Below, piece by piece: positions 25,967-47,900 of a stretch of DNA of 64,000 bases. Origin of the DNA: Cucumis sativus (taxonomy: Eukaryota; Streptophyta; Magnoliopsida; Cucurbitales; Cucurbitaceae); NCBI RefSeq assembly GCF_000004075.3, contig NC_026657.2, positions 9,672,001 to 9,736,000 on the forward strand, given 5' to 3'. The notes under the pieces are model-generated. The model searched no databases. It had not been told where the DNA came from and saw nothing but the letters and a program-made list of their open reading frames with translations. Numbering within the stretch: the first letter of the stretch is position 1; every line of letters begins with the position of its first letter. The position numbers were made by a program, and so were the translations under genes.

Positions 25967-27566
25967 TAGAATCTCTCAATCAATGGCCTTTCCTCTCGAT
26001 GCTGAGCGACTCTGAAGAATGAAAATCACTGTGGTTCTTCTTCTTCGGTTTTCTTTTCTTTTTTGTTTTCCGCTCCAAAATTTTAATATCGAGGGAGGAG
26101 GGGATGGTTTTGGTTTCCACATTAAATTTGGAATGGAAAATTTACCTTCGAGTCACTAAAAAATTTAAAAGAAAAAACAAACACCCTTTGTACTTTCACA
26201 GATATCAATTCAGGAATTTGACGAAAACAATGAGAGGAAACGTTGGTATTGTATTTAAAGTTTACCACATGAAATAAAGACTAAACTTCATGTTTTTTGT
26301 TTAAAAAGTACACATTCTTTCGGGAAAAAAAGAGATTTACAGTGTTATCTTTGTCATTTCTTAAATATTTCAAAACTACTATTTGGAGTAAGAATCTGTA
26401 CTGTTACATTTTTTCTTTTATCTTGGATTTGTGGATCATCAACAAATTCAAATTGATCTCCATCTCCATCCAAAATTTTAACTCAATTTGTATTTAACAG
26501 TGTTTATGAGGTTTGTGAAGGATTAGGGGTAGTGTTGTAGAGAATTGAGTATTAATGAAACAAACATCAACGTTTTGTATCTTTCTTTTTTCTTTTTTCT
26601 TTTTTTTTTTGTAGTTTATCCTAAAATAAAATTGAAAGAAACTTTAGTTGTTCAATTCAATTCTATGATATCTTAATCTCAATAAGTTACATTTTCTTTT
26701 ATCTGAGAAGAAATTATATGATAACAATATTGTCATTTTCTTTAAGGGAGTATGTATACAAAGTTTATGTTCTTTTACATGGACTTCTCATTATAAAATT
26801 CTTCTGTTCCGTTTCGAGTTCTAATTTGTACAATTTAAACATTAATAATTTACATAGTAATAAGATCCAATCCGTCAATAATTTAAAACACCGTTATTTC
26901 TTGTGTGATATCAATATATAGTAGGTAAAATAGGGTGAACTCCAAAGAAGTAGTGGGAGTAATTTTGAGAAAGGCCACAGAGGAAGCATGGTATATAAGA
27001 TTCAGGTTTCAATACAAGTTTCAACCGTATAGAAAAGAAAACAACCCAAAACCACAACCTGTGAAGATTTTTCTGATGATCCAAAAGGGAAGAAAGCAAG
27101 AAAGGAAAAAAGAGCCACAATAAAAGATCATAGATCATTACACAACTAAAGGAAATAATTTTTCTCAAACCCTTGATATACGCAGCAAACTGCCAAAAGG
27201 GTCGAGAGCCGATAAGATACTTTCATGGAAGGGTTAAGATTCAGAATCCACTTCAGAAGTCAGGTTTAGGCTTGTAATGTTACAGCTCGCCGAGGCCAAT
27301 CTATCATACCTGTGAAAAGGGGACTGGTCGATGAGTACAAAGTACTTTCACAAGCACATGGATATCAATAATTCATAAGTGCGTGTACAGTGGTGACCGG
27401 TGAGTGAGAGGGGACTTGAAGCAACAGCCAACTTCTTATAAGGAATATGCAATTTACATTTATACTTGCTATACTGCTATAATTATCAAGTTATTTCAAT
27501 AAGAATTTTCCGTATATTGAATTTCAATTATCTTAGCAAAGGAGTTTATGAAGTAGAAGACAAATA

Positions 27567-30402
27567 TTAGCGTGAAGGAGTGAAGTTTTTGGAAAAATGG
27601 GGGTATACCTGTTGTTTTTTCTTTTTTGGCCTCCTCTTTCTTCTGGGTTTGTGAGCATCAGAATTGGAACTTATATTACTGCTCTGACCTGTATGCGAGG
27701 AGTTTGAAGATCCCCTAGCTTTAAAAGATCCACTTCTACCACCTGATGTATTGCTGGATGTAGAAAACTCAGCCCTGTGATTTGTTGAAGATTTTCTCAC
27801 CGAAGATCCAGCTTTTGTCCAAGCTTGAGCTGAACTTGAAAATGATTTGGTTGGACGAGGAGGAGGCATCAAGGCTCTGGCAGAAATCTGCCTCTACATA
27901 AAATGCTAGTCAAATAAGAGGATGGAAAAAGTGATGTGCGTGGCAGGAACAAGACAAAAGCAATCATATTTAAACCTGATGATTTTTTTCATCACTAGAC
28001 ATGCCGGATGCTGCTTTGCCGGAAGTACTGGAAGCTTGTTCCCTGCCAAAGCATAGGATGATCATTCAATATACCCAAACAGCCAAACCCTCGCAAAAAA
28101 TGATCAAACAAGAAAAGCAAGAAACTTCAAAGGCTGCATACCTTGTGCTTTTATCTGTCCACTCATCATCTGCATCTGCTTCATCACTTGAGCTGCCACA
28201 TAAGAAGAAATCATCCTCGCTCATGTCAAGCAACCCATCATCCTCACTACCGGTCTCTGTTTGAGTCGATTCCACGTCATTAAAAAGAGCATATTAAGAT
28301 TTTGATAGAAACAACTATAAAAAACTACAACATTCAAAATTTTAGGGGAAATGTATTCTTTCTATATATGAAAACCAATTTCCATTGAGCAAATGGAAAT
28401 TGTTTAAATGAAAAAGTTGTTCAACAAGTTACTAACATAGAGATGACAAAAAGTTCAACGGCTTGCTAAAATAGGATTGAAACTATAATTGCTCAACGGA
28501 GAGTTTAAAAAAACAGCCAATAGAACTATAATAACTGTCACAAGGTATCCTGTCAGACCAAAGGTTCCTTGTCTTTCTTGGAACCCAAAGGCTTCAGAAA
28601 AAAAAAGGCTACATTTAAACATTTTTCTAATAAGTTGATTTTAAAATTTAACATAGGTTGCTAAATGTTGTAGGTAGCACTGCGTCCATAAACCTATATT
28701 CTAAGAAAACCACCCAACTACTTGGCACAGAAAAGAAATTTAAGACAAAAATATGAAAGAAAAAAAACTAGAAAATATGTCAGAGAACCACCTTCTAAAT
28801 CCTTTCCACTAGCTGCCGCAGCAATCAAATTGGCTTTAATCTGCTCGCGTAACTTCTTTCTCCTATCAACCATGTCTGAATCATCACTTCCGGTAAATAA
28901 AGCTACATATTTTTCTGTTTTGGGAAAGAACTGCATTCAAACAAAAAACTTTCATATCTGCAATTATAGAGGTTAATGAAAATCCAAATGCTATACTTAT
29001 CACTATATCTGTTGTAACTATCGTTGATCTCTTTATTCAGGGGTAAATGGGGAAAGAACAAAGCATGTGGCCAACAAAAGCTGAATCTACAGTTTATACC
29101 TCCTCTAATTTATGAGACAAGTAAATCAACAATGCAAGAATTCAGGGTTATATAAGAATTTGTATTGGCATTAGAAAAAATGAAAAATAGTAAATATGTG
29201 TCATGATGATATTTTAGAAAAAGAAAGGATAGTGAAGACTATGACGTAACTACAACCAAAAAAAGAAAATAAAATAAAAGGTTAGATGATCTCCAGTATA
29301 TCGAAGCATTTATTATATACATACATAAACACAGGCATGCATAATGTATACAAATGCTTGTACACTTACATATGTACATATATGCATACTTCTACAAAAA
29401 AAAAAATGTTCTATTACATACCCTGACATATTCAAGATCCTCTTTCAACTTAGACAGTTGATCTGCAATATCTGAATCTTGAAACTGGCCAGATGGAGCA
29501 CGCTGAAGTTTCTCAAGTCGCCTAATTCTTCTTTCAATTTTTCTCCTCTCTGAATTAAGGGCAAGGTTTTAAAAGAAAATGAACAATAGACAATAAATAA
29601 AAATTGGACACATGCTTGAAAAACAAACCCCATCAAATGACAGAAAAACTATTACCAAGTATTACCAAAAAATTTTATCTTCCTGTCACGCAAGAATATT
29701 TTGCGCTCAACTGCCAGCCGAGAATGAATTTCTTGCTGTTTTCTAAGTCCTTCCAACTTCTTTTCTTGAGCGTCCCTCACTTCAGCAGGTAAATTCTGGA
29801 GGAATGAAATTAAGAAGGCAACAAACACGCAGAGTAAACGTCGGAGCAAAAAAAAAAAAAAAAACAAAGGTACGCATCTTCCTCATCAAAAGATAGTCGC
29901 TCAGTGTAATAACCAAAAAATATCTCGAAAACCAAACCCACACAGAAACTAAACAATCCTACCTAACATCCTTCACCTCAACATTTGAGTCACTTCATAT
30001 AGTAAGTACACACTTATCCTAATTAAAACCTTCCGATATTAAACTCCAGTAATCCCAATGAATCAAATTCAACATGCAAAAAACCCATCCTAAGAATCAA
30101 ATGTTATTTTATTATATCGTAAGAGAAACCCCAGCAACAAAACATACCGAACCTAAATCAGGTAACAAATCCAAAACCCTAAAACGAACTGGAACAGCTT
30201 CAAGAACTACAATGTCAACCGACGATTTCTAAAAGCGAAAGAAGGAAAAAAAAGAATTGGAAGGAACCTTGCGAAGCATGCGCTCGGCAGATCGAATTTG
30301 GTTCTTGAGGGAGACGGACTTGGGCTTCTTTTCAACGGTCAAACCCTTCGATCGGCGGGCAGCCAGGTTGACCCTGCGCTTGCCGTAGCCACCATGGGCC
30401 AT
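27567..30402 (-). CDS. EFG1: rRNA-processing protein EFG1 homolog
   Basis: Nucleolar small-subunit processome factor; yeast Efg1 is needed for early 35S pre-rRNA processing. Exons on -: 30402-30268, 29795-29666, 29549-29422, 28930-28792, 28256-28142, 28042-27976, 27887 to the end. The start ATG at 30402 gives MAHGGYGKRR. The Efg1 domain (about residues 30-145) is highly charged and helical: SLKNQIRSAERMLRK, LPAEVRDAQEKKLEGLRKQQ, ERRKIERRIRRLEKL, then RFFPKTEKYVALF. The centre is acidic (SEDDFFLCGSSSDEADADDE) and the tail is serine-rich, ending in a basic KPRRKRRPKKKKQQ patch that looks like a nucleolar signal. The 3' end is ambiguous: the open frame runs to a stop at 27567, but CAG|GTATAC at 27609 is a good donor. 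A downstream acceptor near 27310 would give Val then TGA, so the protein is about 332 or 344 aa. Confidence 0.9.
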
Positions 30403-30560
30403 GGTTGGGGAAGAAGGAGATAAGGGAGAAGAGGAGGGGCGGAAGGGGAATAGTGATTGTCAGATTGTGCCCTAGAACGTGGTTTGGAGGGCAAGGGTTT
30501 TGAGAAGAGAGTCTCAGCACCACACCGGTGTGTTCATAGCACCGGAGGCGGAGAGGGATA

Positions 30561-30583
30561 TCTCTCTCTCTCTCTCTCTCTCT
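30561..30583. repeat. CT dinucleotide microsatellite upstream of EFG1
   Basis: About eleven uninterrupted CT units (GA on the transcribed strand) lie about 160 bp upstream of the EFG1 start codon, likely in its leader or core promoter. CT/GA tracts are frequent near plant transcription starts. Confidence 0.9.
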
Positions 30584-30599
30584 TTGTTTCACTCTCACA

Positions 30600-32293
30600 A
30601 CATTATTTTCTTTCCTTCCTTTTTCTTTTTTTAACTTTTTGGATTTTCTTTCCGGACGATCCTCTTAATTAATGCAAATCCCTATTTATTTAGCGCCTTT
30701 TTTCTTATGACATTACACCTTTGTTGCTTAATGCTTCCCACCAAAACCTACTTTTCTTTTTCCCACCTATACATTTTCGTTATTTTGGTTTAAAATCTAA
30801 TTCATTTCCATTATGTTAACTCTTTAATTATTTTATACCTATTTTAATTATTTTTAAATATAAGGTTATATTCCAAATTTTGTCAAACCGTACGAATTAC
30901 TTAAACAATTTCTAATTCATTTCCATTATGGAATCTTTTCATTTCTTAAACAATTTCTAAAAACCAAAACAAAATTTTAAAAATAATTTTGTTCAGTTTT
31001 CAGATCAAAGAACACTCCCAAGTATAAACGACAAACCGTAAAAAGTAAAAACCAATAGATGGTAATAGTATTTATAGGACTAATCTTCTAAAATTAAAAT
31101 TAAACTTACATTTGGTTTTTTATTTTTAAAATTAACCCTAGTTCTTTTTTCTTTCTCTCATATTTTTTAAATAAATAAGTTAGTTTTTAACCAGATTTCA
31201 AAAAGAAAAACAATTTCTTTTAGTTTTGAAGACTATTAATTTATAAAAATGTTGGTAGAAGTTAGATAACAAAATAACAAATTTAGAAGTGGATTAAGTA
31301 TTTGTAGACCTGACGCCAAGGCAAAAGCAAGAGAAATTAAAATAGACATATTGATGTTTTTCAAAAAAAAAAAAAAAAGTATGTTTGACCAGAATGAATA
31401 ATTGAGAGTACTAGAGAGTACAAAAGTGCTGAAGTACGTCTAATTCATATGAGGTCATGATTGAAAGTAAGCTCATAGTGATAGTATTAAAAAAATATGA
31501 AACTTATGTCACTCATTTGAATTTATCAATCAAATTCTAATATTCACTTAAATAGATTTATAATATGTCCATCTCTCTTTAATCACTATCCACATTACAC
31601 CACATTTTAGAAAAAAAAACACATATATAGATATAAGAAAACAAGAATATTGTAAGTAATAATAGTGAAGTATTGAATAATTTGATATTATTTGATACCT
31701 ATTATGATTAAATAAATAATGTGAATAAAAGGTTTAAGATGTGGAGACAGAGGTCTAAAAAATATAAAAGACAAGAATAAGCAAATTTTAGAAACAGATA
31801 CATTTTTTTAGAACAATACAAGGATAGAAAATTAATTGTGGGGCTCAAGATCAACAATTAGAATGGCTCTCCTATAATTAATTGTCTCAAGAAAGGTAGT
31901 TTCTTTTGTAGGAATCCCTAATAACAAGAGAGATTCGCTGTCATTAAATATCAATTCAGCACTCCACCAACTCTATATAATTCTAAAGGCTAATTTATGC
32001 TATCTAATATCTATGATCCAACCTTTCTGAACATCTGGAGTTGATTTCCTTAACCAAAAATGAATATACGTTCTTCAAAAGGAATTTTACACTGTGATTT
32101 AATCTTTGAAGCACTATGATTGATGTGTCTATATCGAGACTATTTACAATATTTTGACAATTTTGTGTGGTACTTTTTGTTCTATACCTTTATAGGGTAA
32201 AATATATATATATATTGATTGTATATATTAACATAACACCACAAATAGAGATGGAAGAGAACCTCTTCTTTTTTCTTTTTTTTCTTTTTTTTG
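30600..32293. other. intergenic region between EFG1 and PEC-like gene
   Basis: AT-rich sequence with poly-A runs (for example 31364-31378) and no credible coding frame. The part close to 32293 is the likely 3' UTR of the channel gene, with T-rich stretches near 32270-32293. Nothing else recognised. Confidence 0.6.
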
Positions 32294-40432
<8,139 letters not shown>

Positions 40433-42789
40433 CTGGCGATTGCTCTGACTGTTGAGCGATGCTTTGGAATTGAAGAGAAGGTGAATGAAGGAGGAGACGG
40501 TGAGTGTGGGAGAAGGAAGGAATTGGAGGGAGACGACTGAACAATGGAGAAAGCCCGGTGTATTCCCATATTAAATTTAAAGAATCTCAACGCTTCTTTA
40601 CCGTACGTTTTCTTTTTCCTGTAGAATTATTTTAAAAGGTGGAAAACAACACCACACTTTTATTTCTAATATAACACCATAACAATTGTTGATGAATTTC
40701 ATTATTTAGCCATAAATTTGGATTAAAAAACTTAAAGTTGTGATTAATTTCAATTAAATTGGTTTTTCTTTTAAAAAAATAAAAGTTTATTTATACGATA
40801 TTGTTCATATTCATGTATTCCTTATTCATTTATTTATTTTTTTATGCACAAGTTGATGGAAATCATATGTATAAAGAATTGGAAAGAATGATGGTTGAAG
40901 TAGAGAACTGTAAATTTTGTAATGCTATAAATGTGGGCATAAAAAAGGCGCGATAGTGATGGTTCGCGCGGTAGGTAAAACAGCGGTGATAGACATCTTG
41001 AAGGGTTGGGATTTAAGCATTTCCATTTGTAGTTGGACCGCCCCATTTTTGTTTTCCTTAACCATTTATGTATATCCTCTAAAAATACAATCCTGCTTGC
41101 ACCAATAAAACAAAAGGGAGAAGAACCAAAATTGGCTATTTTCTAATATCACACCTCAACCAAAATATTTTTAACGTATAACAAAATATCAAATATTTCT
41201 GACTAACGAGAGATCTAGTCTCCTAATTTTCAATGGTGAGTAAATTTATAATTTGGTTGATTGATAACACATATTGCATGTCAATTAAACTATATTCAGT
41301 TTAACAATAAAATTAATAAATAAAATCACTATAATAATATGTTCGAATCAGTCAAGTGTCAAGTATAATTCAATACGTAATTAAAATATTCTTAGTAACT
41401 ATGAGACAGGTGGTTGAATATATTCATCACTCTTACATAAGTTTATTCCTTTGATTTTCTTTTTCCTTTGTTGAGAACAATTAATTAGGTGAGCTTACAC
41501 AACTATACAGATGACAATATATTTTTGGTATTGATACATATTTTGTTTTTATTTATGTAGTGTTGAGGCAATAATTAAAATTGCATAGAGAAGGTGTTGC
41601 ATGTGAATATGTTGTTTATCTTGGACTTTTGTCATTTTAGATACAAAAGGTTGAACTTGTTTAATTCAAATATTTGCTTTCTAGAAAAACAAATGATAAT
41701 ATAATTTTGTCCAAAGTTTCAAGATCATGTCTAATAATATATTTTAGTACGTATGTATATACACATAGTTATCTCAATTATGTAGTTGGGGCATATCTTA
41801 GCTATATGCATGTGAGTTTGGTATAACATTTATTTCATGATTTGAATATTATTGTCTTCTTGTTCCTACAATTACGACTCCTGTTAATTTTAATTTATAT
41901 ATAATAGTTATAACTTTTGTTTATTTTAATATTTGTACTTTGTGCTTGTCTATTTTAATCTATATATTTGGAAATAAGATCATTATTAAACCTTCAATTT
42001 TCTGTTTCATTATTAAACTAAAAATTGTTGCAACAGTAGAGTCATTAAATTTCTGAAAATGTTCCAATGACTTTGTATATTAAAGCGTTTGTAGTATGGT
42101 ATAGAAAAGTGATGAAATACAGGAACAGTAATAATATAATTTCAATCCTAAAATTAGAGAGCATTTTAATTAATAGAATAATTTTTAAGAAATTGGGAGA
42201 GGTATTATAAAATTGTAGATTTGAATATATTGAATGAAAAGAAGTTGAAAATATGAGGTGTATGAATATATTTTAGATTTAGATGAAAGGAAGGATAGAA
42301 TAATATAAGATAGTTGAAAGTGATTTTTTGTGGATCACATCATATGGTTCCCTCGTGGTTAGAGCAAAGAGGCATCTTTGTGTGTGTGTGTTTTATTGGG
42401 ATGAATGGACCATACGTAATTGTTCGTTAAACTCTCACTACGCACGTGCGGCGGCTCCACACTGTGATGCGATGTAAATGATTAAAATTTAAACTAACAA
42501 ACAAATTGTTTTTTTTTTCATTTGGGAAAAAGAGAAAATAAATATATGTTGGTAATGTTTATAGTTAGCATGACGGTTACGGGTGAAGTAGAGTAGTGGG
42601 TCACCTGGGCCGTCTTTCGATACGGTTAGTGGTCCAATACGACCGGGCTTCCGTTTTCGGTCTACACTTCCCTTTTTTACTTTTCTAAATAAATGACAAA
42701 ATCAACTATATTTATTTTAGTAATAAGTTTTCAGGAAAGAAAAAAAAGTATTATTTTAATACCCTAGTTCATCTAAATTCTTTTATATA

Positions 42790-42820
42790 TTATTATTATT
42801 ATTATTATTACTACTACTAC
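42790..42820. repeat. TTA/CTA trinucleotide microsatellite
   Basis: About seven TTA units followed by four CTA units, in non-coding AT-rich DNA. Confidence 0.9.
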
Positions 42821-44044
42821 GTAGCATTTGTAGTAGTTTTAGTTTTAAAAATAAATTTTAATTTTTGGTTTGAAAATAGTATTTTTCATAAGAAAATAGA
42901 TATATATTTTCCAATTGGTAAATAATGTGCATATGGAGACTTTTTGATAAAAATAAAATAAAAGTGTGGGTATGCATATGCTAAATCATTTTTAAAAAAA
43001 TTCAAAGATAAAAACAAACATAACTTAAAAATATATTTGAATTGACTATTCAAATAATTAAATAAATGTTTTAAAGTAAAAAGGTATAAGGCCCCTAACT
43101 TGTTACAAACAATGGTTGTGACCATATGAGTCCACTAGTCAATGTAATGGCACCATCATGAATATCATGTGGGTGCTTGTAATGAAACGACATTGATAAG
43201 GCCAATATTGCACTTTTATTTATGGGCAAGACAAGTGGTGGTTAAAAAGTGTACTCAAAGAGCTTCTCAACTAATTAAAGCCCAAAAATGCGACCTAACT
43301 CTTAATATATGGCCTATGCCTTACCAAAGGAAAGTGATATAGAGGTCATTTTGGTTTTCTATTTCTTTTCCAAGTAGTCAATTTCAGTTTGAACAAAACT
43401 TAGTTGCACTTCTTGTGGTTGATACTACTTTCCACTTGGGCATCATGTATTTTGTAGCTTTTGCATTTTTCCACTTATCATTTACATTCACCGTTCAATT
43501 GATTTGAAATTCGAGAAAAGTTGGAAATAAAATTTGCGACCAATGTATTTAACATTTTGTGTTTGGATGATAAAATTAAAAATTTATTATTATATACTCT
43601 TGATTAAGATCAGTTGATTGGAAATTAGAATATGATAAGGTCAAATAACTGATATAAAATTCCATGGTGTTTGATCATTTTGATTCAAAGTTTTTATTTA
43701 AAAAAGTTAAAACTTAAAATTGGATTTGAAATGAATGATTTTTCTCATGGTAACCAACAACTCGATTTATTTGAAATAATTTAAAATCTAAATTTTAGAA
43801 ACCGTGCATCCAAAAATGTCAAGCTGAGTCGACCCAACTCAAATAGATTTAAAGTATTGTTTGGACTTTGATTTGGTCAATCCAACATTTAAATACTTGT
43901 GTGACCCTATCCTTGTGTTGATAAAATTATTTCTCTTACCAGCTTTAACATTTTTTAACAATGTTTAACTAAGACTATAACATATTTAAGTATATTTTAG
44001 ATGAACATTTTTTAAATTAACAAAATAAATTAAAATATTTAGCA

Positions 44045-44175
44045 TTTATAGTAAAATTTTGAATTCTATAAATGATAGGTATCGATAGATTTCTATCACT
44101 ATCTATCAATGTCAAGAAACATATCAGTTGTTATCATTGATAGAATATGAAAATTTTGCTATATGTTGTAAATAT
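44045..44175. mobile_element. palindromic MITE ('ctatcaatgatag' type)
   Basis: The left arm 'tatagtaaaattttgaat' plus 'tgatag' (about 44048-44080) is matched by a right arm 'tgatagaata' plus 'gaaaattttgctatat' (about 44138-44166), its near reverse complement. The centre is rich in ctatca/tgatag, including gatagatttctatcactatc. I recall this hairpin pattern as an abundant short element in cucumber and melon DNA. No coding capacity; a clear target duplication is not visible. Confidence 0.65.
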
Positions 44176-44902
44176 TTTGTCAAATTTACTATTTTCTACA
44201 ATTTCTCTATTTTAGATTGCGTTATGAAAATTGGTGTATTCGTAATAAAATTTCATTGATGTTTCAATTGCAACGAGCTTCAATCGCAAATGTACTTAAA
44301 TAGTTTTTTTTATCACATTTTCTTAAATACTGAAATGATCAAATTCACCTTTATTTTGAGGTTCAAATGATAATAGTAACAGTAAATAAGTCAATTTATA
44401 TTTTTCATAACGAGAAAATGTTCATCGAACAAGATTTTATGAAATTCAAAATCGTTTTGGAACGGGGCATTTTATAAAGTTATCTCAACACTTTTGCCAT
44501 AAGCTATAGTGTACATTGTAGTAATAATTTTGCAGTTCTTTCACTGTACTTCAATTAAATCAAGAACAAAAAAGAACAGTGGCTATTTAATAACACAAAC
44601 TTTATTGATATATATATATATATTTTAAACCTCCAGCTAGTTGCTCTTGCTCTGACAGACTTTTACAATATACAATTCAACCATTTTTTCAAGCAAAACA
44701 AACTACAAAATGATGAGAAAATGAAAAAGGAAAACACAACATTAAGAACAAAAATGAAGTCTTGTACAATAACTAAAACAAAAACTTATCCAAATGTATA
44801 TACACAAACTTTATTGCAAAACTATACTCTTTAAGCTTCTAATTATTGTAGTAATATATATACAATATGCTTTTTCCCTTTGTATATAGCAGGCCAGTTT
44901 TG

Positions 44903-47900
44903 TTACCTAGCTGTTAAGGGAGGAGCTGATAAATTATCATCAGAGAAATCGAACACGGCGTCATCGGTCTTGCTTAGTGCATAAACCACCTCCACCATGC
45001 TCGGCCTCTTTGTTGGATCCTTCTGCAAGCAACTAACAGCCACATTCATCGCATCCATCAAACTCTCCATCGGGCAAGATTGCTCGAAAAGAGCTTCATC
45101 AATCCAACTCCTCAGACTCTCCAACTTATCCTTCTCCTTTCCGTCCAAAAATTCATTACTGGCTCTCATCCATAGAGCATTTCCTTGGTCGTCAATGGCC
45201 TCCTTCCCAGAGATCAGCTCGAGCAGAACAACTCCGAACGAGAAAATGTCCATCTTCGTCGACACGACTCCATCGGCTATGTATTCCGGTGCTATATAGC
45301 CTTGAGTCCCAACAATGTGCATAGTTATGGCATTGCATCCCGACTTTGCCAACCCAAAGTTGGCTATCTTAGCCCTCATGTTTGCATCCAGCAGAATGTT
45401 GCTGCTTTTTATGTCTTTGTGAACGACTTGCGGCCTTGTGTGCTCGTGGATGTATAGTAGTCCGTTAGCAACATCGATCGCAATCCTCAATCTCATTCTC
45501 CAGTTCAGTTTCTGCTTTTGGGTTTCGTGTAGCCATGAATAAAGAGAACCATTCTCTACATATTCATAAATTAGGTAGCAGGTTGCATCTTCAGGGTCAA
45601 CGCAAAAGCCTTCAAGCTTCACTAGATTACCATGGTTTACCTTCAATGACACACAAAATATGATCCATCCACATACACATTAAATTACTCCAAAATGATC
45701 AAATATAATACCCACAACTAAGAATTGACATCGCAACAATCAATGAACAATGAAATCCAAACAAATAGCTAAAGTTAAGATTCCACTTTTTAAAGTCCCT
45801 TTCCCATGTCTATTTTAAAATGGTGGAAGTTGGAGATAAGAGAACATAGCCTTTAAATTAAGAACAAGAGCCAGATATGTCACTCTCATTTGTGTATAAA
45901 CTATTAATTAAATAAAAGATTATAATTGTTGTCACTTCAATTACCATTATTAAGAGCCTATAAATTATTTTTTTTATGAAAAAAAAATGCGTGTAAGATG
46001 ATGTTTAAAAGGACTTTTAAAAACTTGTTTTTTCAGTTTAAAAATTTATTACTATTATTATTTATAAAAAAAATTGCAGAGGCATGATATAAGGCTACTA
46101 TGAATAATGAAATCAATATTTAAATACATGAAATTTAAAGGTAAATCAAATCCTTCTCTCTTAAAAAAATGCATTTTTGTTTCATTCCCCAATGTTTGGG
46201 TATTTTTTTTCAAATATAATTCAGAAATTTTAAATATTCAATTATATAATCTCATAACCGCTAAATTAAATGAACAATCAACTTACATAGTAAGCTAAAC
46301 TTCATTTACTAGTCAAAATAGCTACGACAGATTTTAGATAATAGTTGATCGTGTTCTGATTTACAGCAATTAGATACAAACTACACAATTTCCTCTCTTA
46401 ACTTTAATTAATACTCCAAATTAGGCTGAAGTAAATTCATTCACCAACAATAAATATATAGTTGAAATATCCCAAAACTAAAAAAAAATATCAAATTGAA
46501 TTAAAAAAAAAAAAATCAAACAAATTTTATTATAAATTAATTATTATATATATTTTTCAAAGAAGTAAAAGGAAAAGAATAAAGACAAAAACCGTGAGAG
46601 ACTATAAAGGCAAAATGAAGAAAAGGGTATTGAAAATTGAACAAAAGTATTCAAAAGGTCAAACCTTCAGCTTCCCAACCCCCAAAAGGAAAAGGGAAAA
46701 CGAAAAGGAAAGCAGTGTTGTGTTGCCCTTTTTCGTCTTTTCCTTTGTCTAATTCAATATTTCGTACTTACTTTTCAATACTTTTGTTTAATAAGATATC
46801 TTTTCTTAATCCTTTAATTATGCACTATAACATTCAACTTTAATTTTTCTAAACCATGAGCTAATACCAGACAAAGTCATTTATGTAATTATGTTACATT
46901 TAAAGACCCAAAGAAAAAAAAAGGACTACTTGCCTAGTTGCCAATGATTTTTCAATAAGAAACAAGATTTATAGTTTCTAAATCACTTATAGTATTTGAG
47001 TATATTAGCTACTACTATACATAAGTTAAATTTCTCTGAGAAGGTTAGGAAACATTTTGAGTTTTTAAAATATACACACACAACACAATTCCTAAGAAGA
47101 TTTAGAATAATGAAATTTAGAGAAAAAAAATTGTTTTTAAGTAATAATTATAAATTAAATGCGATCATAAAATGAAGTAAGTAAATGAAGAGAGAAGAAG
47201 AAAAAAGGAAATTTGGTACCTTCTGCAAGATCTTGAGCTGTTCATAGGCATTCCACTTCATCTTCTTGATTGCAAATTCAACTCCACCGATTGTTCCCTT
47301 GTAAACCGATCCTTGAATCAAGCTACTCTCGCTAAATCCATTCGTCGCTTCATTAAGCTCCTCAATTTTAAACACTCTGTATTTATCCAAACAATCAGAC
47401 ACATCCGCCATTAAATCAACCTCCATTTCCTTCCTTTTCGCTTTCCAAATCCCATCATCCTGCACTCTCTGTTTCTCAAATCTTTCCTCCATTTCCCTCT
47501 CATTCTTCCTCCTCTTCCCCACTCCAAAAACCAACAAACCCACCGCCAAAATCAGCAAAAACCCAACAATCCCCAACCCAATCGCCAGCCCTGTCACTAC
47601 TCTGTTTTTATCTTCTCTCACCGGCGCCGGTGCCTGCTCCGGAGACGGCGGTAACACAATGGGCTGTGTCAAATTGGGAAGACGACTCACTGGGATGAAA
47701 ATTGTCTCGAACGGTTGCGGGTTTGGCCAATTCGCGTCTCTGATTTCCGACGTTTGTACTCCGAACCTTGAAGCTATGGAGGACAGAGTATCGGCGGGCT
47801 GAATCACGTAAGAGATCATGAAATTGACCCGATTTCGGAGTTGAGTGGGATTAGGGCATTTGCAGAAGATGGGAAAAACGACGTCGACGCCGATGGAGAG

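Larger units (their letters stand above)
40433..44902. other. intergenic region between PEC-like and LysM-RLK genes
   Basis: The first few hundred bases are the channel gene's leader and promoter. Beyond that lies AT-rich sequence with no supported gene. It contains a TG microsatellite (about 42380-42391), a GC-richer patch (42570-42670), a TTA/CTA trinucleotide run (42790-42820) and a palindromic element at 44045-44175. The last 400 bases are the probable 3' UTR of the LysM-RLK. Confidence 0.6.
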
